Source: Blattamonas nauphoetae (Eukaryota > Preaxostyla > Oxymonadida). From it: a DNA stretch of 64,000 bases. A program made the translations under genes and the position numbers. Below, in pieces: positions 42,404 through 53,837 of this stretch; position 1 is the stretch's first letter; every line of letters starts with the position of its first letter. Below the pieces are notes generated by a model that was not told where the DNA came from, searched no databases, and saw only the letters and a list, made by a program, of their open reading frames with translations. Location of the stretch: assembly GCA_033064195.1 (NCBI GenBank), contig JARBJD010000243.1, positions 51,433 to 115,432 of the forward strand, in the 5' to 3' direction.

Positions 42404-42744
42404 TACTCCGAACATCTCTTTATTCTCAACCGAAAATGGATTTCGTCCTGAATATGCCTGCCTTTCTCACGATCCCAAGTTTACTCACATACTTCGAAAA
42501 TGAGAACTCAATCTGGAGTTTTCTGTATGATTTGAACGAAATACAGCAGAAATTGAACAAACCAAGGGGAGGAGTTCGACAGATGGGATGGATTGTGCAT
42601 CGAATGTTGAGAATGGAGGGCATGGAAGATGTGATGGAGGAGATGCAGCGAAACGGCAAAAACATTCATTTTGGAGGAGTTTCTGTTGCCAAATCGATTG
42701 AATGGAACAACCTGCAGGGAATGAACGTACCAAAACTTTGGTAG

Positions 42745-44185
42745 AAACGGACAAGAACCAGCGAACTTTTCGAACTGTTTCTGGCTTCTTTTAAACAGAA
42801 AACACTGTTCTGTGTGATCTTTGTCGGTTCTGGCATCGCTTCTTGGTTTGGTTTGCCGGAACGATTGGGATTCTCTCTCGCCAGTCTCGCTCGATGGTCG
42901 CCACACTCTCCTTCTCCTTCACCGCCACTCTCGCACTCTCGCCCTGCACGTTTGTGGAAGGCAAAGTGTTGATCGATGGATGATGACGATTTCCGGTGAA
43001 CTCTCCATCGCCTCCTCTTCTGCCGGCATCTGCTGCATCTTCTCCAACCGCACTTCTTCCATCCGTGCCTTCTCTTCCTCTCGAACACCAAATTGGATGG
43101 TCGAGCGAACCATCTTTCCAGACCCGTCCGACACCTTCGAGTTATCGACTGTCTTCCCAACATCATATGGTATTTGAAAAATCCTTCATTTGTGTCCAGC
43201 GTGTCTGTCTGTTCCAACTCCTTCCCGTCGTCTTCGTCGTCGCTCTTTCAGACGGCGTCCGTGTCTGTCTTCCCTTTCCTCTCCGCTCGGAGCTGACGTG
43301 CCTTCGTGACGGACTAGCTGCTTGGCTTGCTCTGTTCCTTCTCCTCCTCTCGGAGTTCTTTGATCAGCACTTTCGACGATCTGTGTATCGTTTCTCGTCC
43401 TATCCGTGATTCTCGATTGACCATCGACCTGATTCCGACGTTGTCTGACGCGGTTGTGACTGAGGATGGGATCATGGAATGTCTTTCGTTGATCCTCTCG
43501 TTCTCCTTTCTGTCCTTCCGAAGCGTGTCTGATCGCTCCAAGTCTTTGTCCAACAAGCCCCGCATTGTCAACCACATCTTTGGGTCTGCTGTGAAGAGCG
43601 CACTCGTCTTCACATCCGCATTTGTTGTGCTCATCAGTTCCCACCGTCACCACTTCTTCGTCTCGCTGAGTGAGTTCAGTCTCTGCGATCATCTGAACGG
43701 CGTTTCCGCACTGCTCCACAGACTCCCGTTCCGAAGCAGCCCGTTTCACGGTTCCACCAACTGACTTCGCTAGTGCCTCTCCTCGTCTCCGCGTCCTCCT
43801 CCAACATCCACACGCAGTCCGTCTCCATTCACCACACTTTTTGGCAGGTCTATCATCAATTTTTGATGTTGGGTGATCGCGTGGAGGACATTTGTTAGTT
43901 TCTGATGCACTTCCTCTGCTTCTCTTTCACTGAACTGAGTGATATCGAAGTTGGACGGACACCACTCTCGTCACGCTGTTTCGGCATGCCGTCTCCGAAC
44001 CCACAAGCGGTTGTCCTGTTTTGGTAGCTGCTGTTTGAAGGATAAACTGGATATCCAGACTACAACGGAACATATTCACTGTCAATGGTGATTAATTACT
44101 TTTTTCTGTTCATCTTCTTTTCGTTCATCCAAATAATTCGAATCTTGAGAGACTGTTTTGTAGCTTCTGTCACAACGAATGGTAA
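42745..44185. other. duplicated 3' flank and decayed coding fragments
   Basis: 42820-42925 repeats 35213-35330. From about 42960 to 43170 one plus frame reads like a real domain (SIASSSAGICCIFSNRTSS, then NWMVERTIFPDPSDTFE), in my judgement part of a beta-sandwich domain attached to kinases in these protists, but it has no start and changes frame. At 43810-44000, NIHTQSVSIHHTFWQVYHQF and FLMHFLCFSFTELSDIE, separated by a TAG, look HEAT-like. I call this region gene debris. Confidence 0.4.
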
Positions 44186-45283
44186 TGGGATGATCTTCGA
44201 CGCTCATCAATTGAAGAAGAAAAAGTTGCAATAAACGCATCCATTGATACTTGTTTCAATGATCCATTCGAATCACAATCATTTTCCATCTCAAAAAGTG
44301 AACCTTTCCTGAATTTTGATGAGAACTCTCCCTTGTCGTTAAAGGACAGATCGACAATCTACTGTTCACTTGTTGCCCTTGTGAAAAAGGGATACCCATT
44401 TGACAAAGTCCTTCAGGACAGGGCATCCCGCTTTTTGAAGAACCTCGAACCAGAGTGGAGCGAAGATGATTTTCCAGATCAACTCGTGACTGAACTCGTT
44501 CCCTCTTCGACTGGATCGTCTTCTGCTTTTCTTGAGAGCATTTACACTCTCTTTTCCTCTTCCCACTCGACTGTAGTTGAATCAGCGTTGTCACTCCTAA
44601 ACAAAACCTTGGCTACCACTGAAATACTTCATCTGCCATCTCTCATAGAATCAGATATCATTACCAATGTGTTGATGACTTTTAAACCTCAAACACTGCC
44701 AGTTTCAGGAAAGGAAACAATACAAACCAATCTCATGGAAATAATCATCTCTTGTCTTACCCTCGCATTTCCATCTTCTCTCGCGACCATTTGCACCCTT
44801 CCAGCAGCCGTAAAACGGAGCATTCGACAGACCATATTTAAGAAGGTCGTGATTCCATCGTCTCAATTTGTGACTTTTCTGATTTCTAATCGACACATCC
44901 TCAATGGAAGCTTGCTGTATGAACTCATTGTGGCATTGTACACACTCTTTCGAATATGCCCTTTTCATCGTCCAACATTGGAATTTGTCCTCGCATCTCC
45001 GATTGTGATGACATTTACAAGCTGTCTCTCATTCATCGAAGACGATGTGTTATGTTGGAAAAATCTCTTCCACATCAACCGTTCACTGAGTGACTTTAAA
45101 ACCGAAGACCCAGAAGTAACCGAATCTGGGAAACAGATGATGCAAGCTCTGATTTCGGAAGGCTTCGAAGACACACTCGAACAGCTGTTGATGCAAGACC
45201 ATGACCCAGTTTATGGCAGTACTGTTGTCAGAAATTGTCACATCACCTTGAGATTGCTGGGATCGAATGTGGACAACGTGTGA
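44186..45283 (+). CDS. HEAT/ARM-like protein, divergent paralogue 4 (5' end uncertain)
   Basis: The frame is open from just after a TAA at 44183 to the TGA at 45281-45283. Homology to paralogues begins at SEPFLNFDENSPLS (about 44300) and continues through DRSTIYCSLVALVKKGYPFD, ALYTLFRICPFHRPTLEFVL and TSCLSFIEDDVLCW, ending ITLRLLGSNVDNV. It is much more diverged than the other three but has no break in the conserved part. No ATG lies in frame upstream of the homology, so either a short 5' exon (an acceptor-like TTTTGTAG ends near 44162) or a start further in is needed. Confidence 0.6.
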   Translation, partial: WDDLRRSSIEEEKVAINASIDTCFNDPFESQSFSISKSEPFLNFDENSPLSLKDRSTIYCSLVALVKKGYPFDKVLQDRASRFLKNLEPEWSEDDFPDQLVTELVPSSTGSSSAFLESIYTLFSSSHSTVVESALSLLNKTLATTEILHLPSLIESDIITNVLMTFKPQTLPVSGKETIQTNLMEIIISCLTLAFPSSLATICTLPAAVKRSIRQTIFKKVVIPSSQFVTFLISNRHILNGSLLYELIVALYTLFRICPFHRPTLEFVLASPIVMTFTSCLSFIEDDVLCWKNLFHINRSLSDFKTEDPEVTESGKQMMQALISEGFEDTLEQLLMQDHDPVYGSTVVRNCHITLRLLGSNVDNV

Positions 45284-46661
45284 CGGCTTGCATATCAAAT
45301 GACGCGTCGAAACCACCTCACTCGAATGACTCAACACGAGTGCATTTCACTCTCACAATCTCTAAGATGCCTACAAAACAAGTATTCACTCTCAAAACCA
45401 CATTTTGGTTGAAAAATGGAAGAAATACTGCCCAAACGTAGGGCGATCTGGAACGCTGAAAATTGTGAATCATGCGAACGCTCCGATCTGTTCAAACATA
45501 CCTATACCGTTTTCTGTTGATTTCATTTCCCATCAATATCACAAAGTACCTTATTCTATTGCTGCAATCATCCTCCGCATTCGAATTCAATTGTCTCAAG
45601 CGACACTCTCCATCACCTCGCGTATTCACTGTCAGCAACGAACAAATCGAGACCGAAACTTTCTCGTGGTCCTATCCAATTTGCCTTTGTTGTTAATTCA
45701 ACAGAGGCTTATCCTCACATTTCCTCACTTTGTCACATCTTCCCTCCTCGTGTAGTCGATATTTATCACGTTGCCCGATGATTTCCCGTTTGTGTCTCTT
45801 CTGTTTTATCTTTTCTTGCTCTTGAAGTCTATTTGTCCAGGCCATTGTCGGAATTAACACACATGTGAACACAATCCAAAATGATGATTAAATCTCTTTG
45901 TATATCTCTTCAATGGTTGAATCCTCGTTCATCCCCCCTCAAAAGATGATTCTCTTCTCTTGACTGTGCTTTTCTCCCTTTCTAATCAGCTGTAGCGAGC
46001 CATTTCACGATCTCTTGATTCACTCCTCACATTAACGCTGTAAAACGATATGCCCCATCTTTCTCGCAAAATCAAGATTGCTGCAGAAGATTGTGAACGT
46101 CTTTCGCTCCAACATTCCGCTGTTCTCCTCTCACCCATTTGGGAAGAGGAACTGAACCAGCCTGTCCCGGAACCATGACACACTCTTGCTTCTCACTTAT
46201 CCATGATTAGAATTTCTGCAAAAAGTGAAGGTGTAAAGTTGTAAGGGGTTGTTAAGGGGAGGACAAACAGAACTTCTGTTGAAAAAGACGACGGGCGCGA
46301 ATCGCCATCGATGTGATTTGAATCACTTTCAAAGATCCCAAAAGTGGAAGCTTTGACGAAAACAGAATCTTGGCAGCCTCTGGATCAGAGCACTCGAATA
46401 ACGATAGTCTGATCGCGAGTCTGTGAAGGGCGGCATGAATGAGAAAGAAAGGCTGCCCATTGAGAAGAGGAGGAATGGTGGCATCTGATGAGATTGTGAA
46501 CAATCTCAACGAAAACGGAAGTGAAAGCTTCGAGAAAACGTGGAAATGAAAAACTGTCGAGACAGTCTCAGAAGTCACGAAAAAAGAATCGCACGATCTC
46601 ACTGAGAACGAGAACGCGACAAGGAAAAACAGAATGGAAGAGAAAAGTTGAATATGATGTC
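45284..46661. other. no assured gene
   Basis: One minus frame of 116 codons (46602-46252) with a helical, Leu-rich look (IHAALHRLAIRLSLFECSD) may be another HEAT-like remnant. The plus frame at 45405-45755 has no recognisable feature. Otherwise AT-rich spacer. Confidence 0.3.
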
Positions 46662-48023
46662 TTATAGCGTCAATGGATCTTGCGTTGTTAGATCTGTGAT
46701 CATGTGTGGTTTATCCTGATCGTTGTCTGGCTCAGCGATAATTTGCTGCGGCTGAGTCTCAGAAATAAGATCGAGTTGCTGATCAGTTAGCGCTGATTCG
46801 TCCAGATCGTCGTTCTTGTCCAGTTCCTGGCTCATTTCTTTGTACGACGAGAGGCGTTCCTTCTTTTGATGGGCCCGCACATAACAGACGATCAGTACGG
46901 CCACAGCCGCCGCCACACACGCGACACAGACCACCACAACGATGATGATCCAGAATGGGAAGCCCCCGCTCGGAGGGGCTAGTCTGAATGAGGTTGATGT
47001 TCGTTGTTCTTGACCGTACACGAGGCGGCAGTGGAGATCGGCAGATGCGTCAAGAACTTCTGACAGTGTCGATTGGAGGATTGGGATGACGATGGATGTT
47101 TCTGTGAGGATCACTCCATTCTCTGCGGAGAGAGCTACTCTGTGGCGTTTCCCTTCAGTTCCATCCTTTTTCTGTTCGAACACTTCGAGTGACAAACCAC
47201 ATGGAATGAGCATGGTCCCAACAATCGAGATTCTGTGGGTTTTAGAGTCAGAGATCCATTCACTCGTTGATTCCTCCGACAGCGTGGGAACGAAATGAGT
47301 GTGATTCTCAGGAACGACCTCGCTTGTGAGAGTACAATCGTCGAAGTTCATCCAGAAGTGAGGGCGTTTTTCAGACGATCCATCACCACAGCTCAGACTT
47401 TTGATTGTGACGTTTGCCTCGTCTGTGCAGAAGAGGTTTCGGCGAGCTGATGGGTATGAATCAATGTTGAGAGGGGCGTTGTCGTCAAATTCCGACGATT
47501 CGATGTGGAGAGACCCGTTCTGAACGAAGATCGCTCCTTGCGAGAGTTGTTTCATGACGACACCATGCATCGTTGTATCCGCTTCAATAAGCTGGAAGAT
47601 ACCCGAAGTCCATTGACAAAGTGACTCAATTCGGCTTTCTTCATTGTTGGATGCTGATTGTCCTGAGACAACGCAGGAGGAAAGTGTCACATGGGCGTGA
47701 GAGGCGTGAATGAAGACAAACGATGACGATGAGGGATCGAGTTGGATTTGCAGCGACTTCATGGTAAGTGACCCACTCACATCAACTGCACCCTTCTTCT
47801 CCCCCATTTCTGTGTCTTCTGGGATGTGTAGGGTTGGTGTGGAGGACGTTGCACTGGAGAATGTTACATCCATCCCGTCTGTAACGGTGATCGCTGGTCA
47901 GAAGTTGACAGTGTCACTGAGACCGATTTCAGCTTGAGTGAACTGCAATGTCTCAACGATATTCCACACATCTTCAAGCGAACCACATGGTGAAGAGTCC
48001 GAACCGCATGTGGTCGAGTTATA

Positions 48024-49875
48024 GACCCTCCACAAACCCGTTTTTAAATATAAACCCGTCTTTATTCAAAAATAAGAAGAATAGTTGTCTCAACTCGACA
48101 GGGAGTCAAAGTGAAGTGTACAACAAACGAGTCGCAATATCTAGGCAATCTGCTTCTTATTTTCGATGTTCGGAATTGTTTTTGAAAGAATGGGTCACAA
48201 AATTATCGTTAACTTCTCTCCGATCATTATCTATGAATGATCCAAAATTTGGCATCTAACTCCTCTTCTCCATCATTCGATGCAATTTTTCAACCGTTTT
48301 CCTGATTCGAATACAAGTCAACGTTCACCACACACTCCAAGTCTCGACCCGCACACTCTCTCTTACCACAGCCTCTCACCATCCACCTAACATCATCGAA
48401 GTTCATCAGCCATACGTTTCATGCCGACTTCAGTCGATCATGTCCAGGCGGGGAAGATATTTACTCAGACACTTTCTGAAGCTATCTAGTCGCTGTGAAC
48501 AAATCAAAATCAACCAAGCGCTCCACAAACAGATGAAAAAGCCAGCATGACTTCATTGGATGCAGAATATATCCAAATAAATCACACCATTCCGATTTTG
48601 CCCAACCAGACATCCATCATCCAAAAATACCCTCTAATCCTCCCAAAGACCTCGTGGGCCCATCAGAACAAGTAAATTAGATCAGGAGCGGACGTATCAC
48701 AACCTTTTTCTTCGCAGCAGATTGAATCGGTACGAGTGATGGTCTCGCTGATCACACGTCCTCAACACCATCCGATTGGGCAGCTGACCGAAACGTAGCT
48801 GGAAATTGTTATTCACTCACTGTTTCCACTCTTCCTTGTAGGTAAACGCGTGTCTAAACGCCAACAGATATGTTTCCGTCTGAACAACAGATCAACTCGC
48901 CACAAACGGAGAATGCCAAAAGCAAGAATGGAAGCTGGGAAGGAACTATTAAATCAACCAGAAACCAACAGTAGCGCTCACACGCTCCTGAGGTCTGCCT
49001 ACTCACACCTTTTCGTCCACTTCTTCCTGTTCCTTGCCATTCACTCCATTTCCCTCGACACAGCCTTCTTTCTATTTCTTCACCCTTCCCTCATGTTTTC
49101 CTCCTTACTTTTCCCTCTCCAGGTTCCCCTCTCTCCCACATCTTCATCACCCCCTTCTCAACCGAAGAAGAGGCCAAGCATATAAAAGGCTTCTTTCTCA
49201 ACAACGGTCCCTTCGGAGGCTCAATGGAAGTGCTCCGACATCTATACACAATGCACAAATGTCATATTCCATTCACATGGACTCTGATCAAACACATTAC
49301 ACAATTGCTCGCTTGTGTGCATTGGATGCTGCCGCACGAGAACCAGGACGGAAAGGATGAGCATTTTGTATCTTTCAATGTTTGTTGACATGAAATTCAT
49401 TGGATTGGGGATATTTATCTCCTTTTCTCATCGCGTCTTTCCGTGTCATTTCTCCTCGATCTCATCAATTGTCCATAGTTCTCTCACTCTTCCTCTCCTT
49501 CCCCATCTCTCCCAGAAAACAAGCCCGCACTTCCGAATGCCAGACATGAACAATCCTTGGACAACGACAGTCCCGCTCATAGAAGAACAATCACAGAAGC
49601 ATCTGGGCATGCCCTCCACATCTTCTTCTCGTACATAAGAAAGCCACGACCAGCATCATCATCAAAGAAAAGGTATCGGAGTGAGAGAAAGATGCCCCAT
49701 TGTTTGGAAACATTCACATTTCATCACTTCATTACCGGTTCATTTTTCTCTCTAAATTTCATTGTCAACGTGTAAATAAGGGTTTAGAAGAAATGAAAAT
49801 CACACTATTATTCGAATTCTGGGTCTTGGTGAATAAAAACGGGTTTATATATTTTAGACGGGTTTGTGGAGGGAC
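48024..49875. mobile_element. 1.85-kb transposon with TA target duplication
   Basis: Tips are GACCCTCCACAAACCCGT and, inverted, GTCCCTCCACAAACCCGT; the repeat continues about 45 bp (a second AAACCCGT block and TTTATTCA). Host TA flanks both sides (48022-48023, 49876-49877), as for Tc1/mariner elements. I see no transposase. The interior includes a coding-looking stretch (about 49125-49350: STEEEAKHIKGFFLNNGP, MEVLRHLYTMHKCHIPF) bordered by a CTCCAG acceptor, possibly a captured host exon, in the plus orientation. A short-lived non-autonomous copy is likely. Confidence 0.75.
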
Positions 49876-50268
49876 TATTATCATCAGATGATGATGAAAC
49901 GACGAGGTCTCCTGAGCTTGGCTTGTTTCCAGTTTCAAATGTGACGTCTTCCAGTTGCGATGGTTTGATTCTGACGTCGTTCGATCCATTCTTCTCGATG
50001 ATTTCGACCACCGTGTAATTTGTTTTGTAGTTGAGATTGTGAGAGAATCCAAGTCCAACGAGAGCTGATGCACTGGTTGGAACAGCGCTAAACGTGATAT
50101 CAAAATACTTTTCCGGTTCGAGTTTGACGGTGTAAACCGATTGCAGATTAAGACCATCACCGATGAGTGTGACAGTGCACGAGGTGTGTAAATCGTTGGG
50201 AAAGTCGCAGGTGGTACGTGTGACGATCGGGAATTTAGGAACTATGAAAGGAATGGGATTGGCAGTTA

Positions 50269-51184
50269 GGCATGGGTTCGGTATGTATGGCAAAGTTCGG
50301 TTTGTATGGCACAGGTTCGGTATGTATGGCTAAGTTCGGTATGTATGTCACGAGTTTCCAATGACTGCTAAAGTCTTGCAAAGCCCGCTAGCTCGACCTT
50401 TTTCACTTTTTCTCCTAGATTCGTCGATTTCAACACACTTTTCATTTAAAAGGAGAGAGAAACGAATGAATGTGAAGTGAAGATGGACTACGTGAATGCA
50501 TTGCGACAGAATGGCTGTTGTATGTTTGTTCAATGTGGAAACTGTCTTTGTTCTGGTCCATGCCGTCGACTTTGAGATTTTCATTCCTTTTTGTTTGTGG
50601 TCATCAGTCCTTCTCAAAACATGAAAATCTGGTTAATATCAGATCAATGAGCGGTATCATCAATAGAGATTCGAGATTTGTCACGTGGAAAAGTGAAATC
50701 CGTGTGATGAAAAAAGGAATGGGCTTTTCATTCGAGTATGTTGCATATCACTTTTCTAACATATTAGATCACTCTCTAAATACAATATTATTGACGTTTC
50801 TGAAATGACTATTGAGTAGTAGCTGAAATGAGATAGAAAAGTTAGATCTTCACTTTTCTCAAAATTGTCTCACTTTTTTCTTCCTCACCAGGATATCCTA
50901 TCATTGCATCGAGATTCTTCTTTGATAGATCTGTTAGAGGTGATATCTTGATATTTGTTGTCTACATCGAATCATAGATCCAAAAAATTGACAAACATGG
51001 ATTTGTCCGGCTTCGCGTTTTATCCTCTGAGTTAAAATCAAGGCTCGTTGAAATTTCAAGAGATAATGTATATTCTCCCTTCTCCACATCTCATCGCATT
51101 CGTGCATTTTGGACTCTTCTATACAGTTAGGAAAACCAAAAAGACATACGTGCCGAACTTTACCATACGTGCCGAACCCATGCC
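50269..51184. mobile_element. 916-bp non-autonomous element with 8-bp target duplication
   Basis: Starts GGCATGGGTTCGGTATGTAT and ends in the inverse tip (CCGAACCCATGCC). GGCAGTTA is repeated directly at 50261-50268 and 51185-51192. The left end has four copies of a motif TTCGGTATGTATGGCA; the right end has two inverted copies with ACGTATG. An 8-bp duplication fits hAT, or MULE at the short end. No protein is encoded. Shares its tip with the remnant at 33313. Confidence 0.85.
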
Positions 51185-52556
51185 GGCAGTTATAGGTGTA
51201 GATTCAGAATGTTTAAAAGAGAGGATAGAATATTGTGTATCACAAATCAAAGAATTCGATTCAGTGATAGAACCTGTTTCAATCACATTAACTGGAATTG
51301 TGATTTCTGTCATCGATCCGCTGTTCTCAAGGTCAATTGAAAGAGTGATTTCTTGTTCTTCGTCATTGTTTGATGTCGTTGATGAAGACGATGCATGTCG
51401 GGTCACAGTCACAGAAAGTTCGCCCGCCTTACGAAGCATCCGTCCTTTCAAAGTCACACTGCCCTCTCGTGTCGTACTTTTCACCCACGCAAACGATGCT
51501 CCGGATAGAGATGGCTCGAAAGCGATGTTGAAGCTGAGACCGGTTTTCACAGGAATCTCATCTCCGCCGTCGATTCGGATCAACGGTCCGGTGACACTGT
51601 AGTGTTCATTAAACAGAAAATCTACACTTTCTCAGCCAACGGTCAAGAGTGTCGAGGTTCCAATAGTTGATTTGAAGGTAAACCGAACAGTCTTACCATT
51701 CAAAATGCAACTGTATACAGTAGTTGGACAATTTTGATAATTTGGAAACTTTGTTGATCCCATGCGCGTTCTGAAGCCGATTGATGTCCATTCTCAACAG
51801 CAACTTCCTTCCACAAAGTCGAGTCCTCCCATCCACCAACTACTTCCCATCTCGTCATCAGCACGCTCTATCCAAAAAACATCTGATTGAGGGACCAATT
51901 CGGTAGGTCTGACAGTCCAACACATATTCCGGCGTGGGATCAACAGCTGATGGTCTGTCGTTCTCACAGAGAACTCTCAACATCGCGACGAATGGAAGGA
52001 TCGTACTGTGACATGACATGATTTGGAGCTGGAGAAAAGGTTCGCATTTTGTTTGTCTTTTTTCCGGCATTTTCCAATTTCCCAAAATTGTCCAACAATT
52101 GTACGCCAGAGGGAGGTAGATAATCACCGGACAGGGTGAGCTCAAAGTCCTTGTAAGAATCTTTCAAGTTGACATTTACAGACGTGATTGTTTTGAAGAA
52201 AGGCATGAAGGATGCGGTCGTGAGAGGTGCGACGAGAGATGGGATGCCAGAGTGAGAGGAGAGAGTTTGGAGGACACCTCGCTGAGCTCCAGTCAGAGAA
52301 GGAAGATGGCAGAGGAGTGGAGAGTCGAAGTGAGCAGGAATGTTGAACCAGTGGAGAGAGACAATAAGATCCCCAACGAGGTTCAGCAAGTCCAGTTTGA
52401 CTTGTTCCATCTTCCAATCGAACGGAAATGTTCCGATTACATGATTCACGCACAAGATATGTGAAAGTGGATGCGAGTTTGGAGAGAACATTCTCGATGA
52501 AGAAAAAGTCCGGAATGTGTTGTTGACTAGGGAGGAGCAATTGTCCGGACAAGGTG

Positions 52557-52584
52557 AGGCGCTGTCCGTCCTCGGACAGCGCCT
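52557..52584. repeat. perfect 12-bp hairpin
   Basis: AGGCGCTGTCCG, loop TCCT, then the exact inverse CGGACAGCGCCT. A second palindrome, TTGTCCGGACAA, lies 15 bp to the left. It sits where the surface pseudogene sequence fades out, so it may mark an insertion or recombination boundary. Confidence 0.8.
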
Positions 52585-52913
52585 AATTAGGATGTCATTG
52601 CTCGTAACTTTTCAAAAAGGGTTTGATCAACTTTTTCTGAAATTTATTGACTAACTTGGAGAATTGAATCATTTTTAAGAAATAGGAGAGGAGGAAAAGA
52701 TGAAGAGAGATGTGATGGAGAACAGAGAAGATGAAGAGAAAGAGTTGGATGGAGAAGAGAAAGAGGATGGATAGAAATAGGTGTGGAAGGGAAGGACGAG
52801 AACGAATGATCGAGTCGGTATGGCCTTTATGTGGTTTTTGATGGACTGATTGTGAGGAAGTTCCTTTCGGAGTGTCTCCTCTCATCATTTCGTTTCTCTC
52901 CCTTCGTCTCGTA

Positions 52914-53159
52914 TCAACTTCGTTGTTCCTCATTCTCCGATTCATCTGGGACAATATTTTTGAGATCATAGATCGTAACGGAAAAAGTTCGAGCGACATT
53001 TCGATTTTCAAATATCCTTGTATCCTTCACACATTCACATTGTTTGCATTTCTGAATGGAGATTCCAGACGTTCTGATCTCCAAAGTCGTTCTGTCAATG
53101 AGTGTGGTGTGATCAAACCATAATCGTGCGTTTAGGTCAATCTTTTCTGATTGAATCAT
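52914..53159 (-). pseudogene. fragment of a surface protein
   Basis: An 81-codon minus frame (IDLNARLWFDHTTLIDRTTL, then ARTFSVTIYDLKNIVPD) has the alternating hydrophobic pattern of the beta-rich surface proteins. No start or stop context suggests a complete gene. Confidence 0.4.
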
Positions 53160-53392
53160 TTTTTTCGATTTAACTGCTTGTGAAATATATCGTTGTCACG
53201 AATGAAGGAGTTTTCAATAATCCAAAAGACAACGTATTCCGGAACTATGTGCACAGGTTCAGAAAAAAATGGTTCATGGAACCAATACAGTGAAATGGAT
53301 TAAAGAGATGAGTCATGCGACTTTGCGATTCTCTCGTTGTTGGACTTGATCACTTCGTAGATTATCTTCACATCCAACGGCACAGGACTTAA

Positions 53393-53837
53393 GTGGTGGA
53401 AAGTGTGGATTGGATTGTGGTGTTGGGGGAGGTGGTGGACGATGTGGTTTGTGGGAATGAAGTTGGAGAGCGCGAACTGAACGAGCTGTCCAAATTGAAG
53501 ATCCCGTCGCTGCTCAACCCGCTCTTCCCCATCACTCCCATCTACCACTCGCAGCCTCAGCCGCTCTGCCTGAAGTCCCTCACTTCGTTTCTATCATCAC
53601 TCGGTGCTGTTCACAGATGAGGTTTTGTCGTCGCTGGCTCGGATTCTGCGCTCGCTGCTTGGGACGTTCGACGAGGAGTGGAGGACAATCGAGTCGATTT
53701 CCATTTCTCTGTGGACGTTGTTGCTCACAGTGATTGGAGGAGTGAGCTCAGAAGAAACTGACGAGAATGATCGTGTCGACAGGGCAGTTGGAGATGTTTG
53801 GAGAATACATCAATCTCTTCTGGATGACGCAGATTAA
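53393..53837 (+). pseudogene. HEAT-like gene fragment, frameshifted
   Basis: Two plus frames join near 53610: GERELNELSKLKIPSLLNPL and LKSLTSFLSSLGAVH, then TDEVLSSLARILRSLLGTFD and SISISLWTLLLTVIGGVSS. Leu-rich helices of HEAT type. It overlaps a minus-strand surface-protein fragment at its right end, so one or both are remnants. Confidence 0.45.

Larger units (their letters stand above)
39502..42744 (+). pseudogene. HEAT/ARM-like protein, paralogue 3, split by a mariner element
   Basis: Coding parts are 39502-40236 (MGQIINKIINSSSS to FMFLLAQL) and 42406-42744 (LRTSLYSQPKMDF to GMNVPKLW). They are separated by the transposon at 40237-42403, and the reading frame is stopped by the element's own first bases (TAG at 40237-40239). 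If the element and one TA copy are ignored the frame is continuous and aligns with LLARLLQICAFYQPTLAF of paralogue 1, so the gene was intact when hit. It has all family blocks and no other break that I see. Confidence 0.85.
46662..52552 (-). pseudogene. large surface protein (beta-helix type, one membrane helix), broken by two transposons
   Basis: Reading the minus strand, coding sequence runs 52552-51185, 50268-49876 and 48023-46662, interrupted by elements at 50269-51184 and 48024-49875. At both gaps the frame is continuous if one target duplication is kept. The protein has TVTLIGDG and LTLSGDYLPPSG segments resembling TIG/Ig-like strands, a CGSDSSPCGSLEDVW block, then Ser/Thr-rich beta-helix-like repeats (LTMKSLQIQLDPSSSSF, GSLHIESSEFDDN). 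It ends with a membrane helix (FPFWIIIVVVVCVACVAAAV) and a 75-residue acidic cytosolic tail. In-frame TGA codons (about 47898 and 51637) and a frameshift near 51790 mean it was also decaying by point mutation. Such adhesin-like proteins form large families in oxymonads. Confidence 0.75.
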
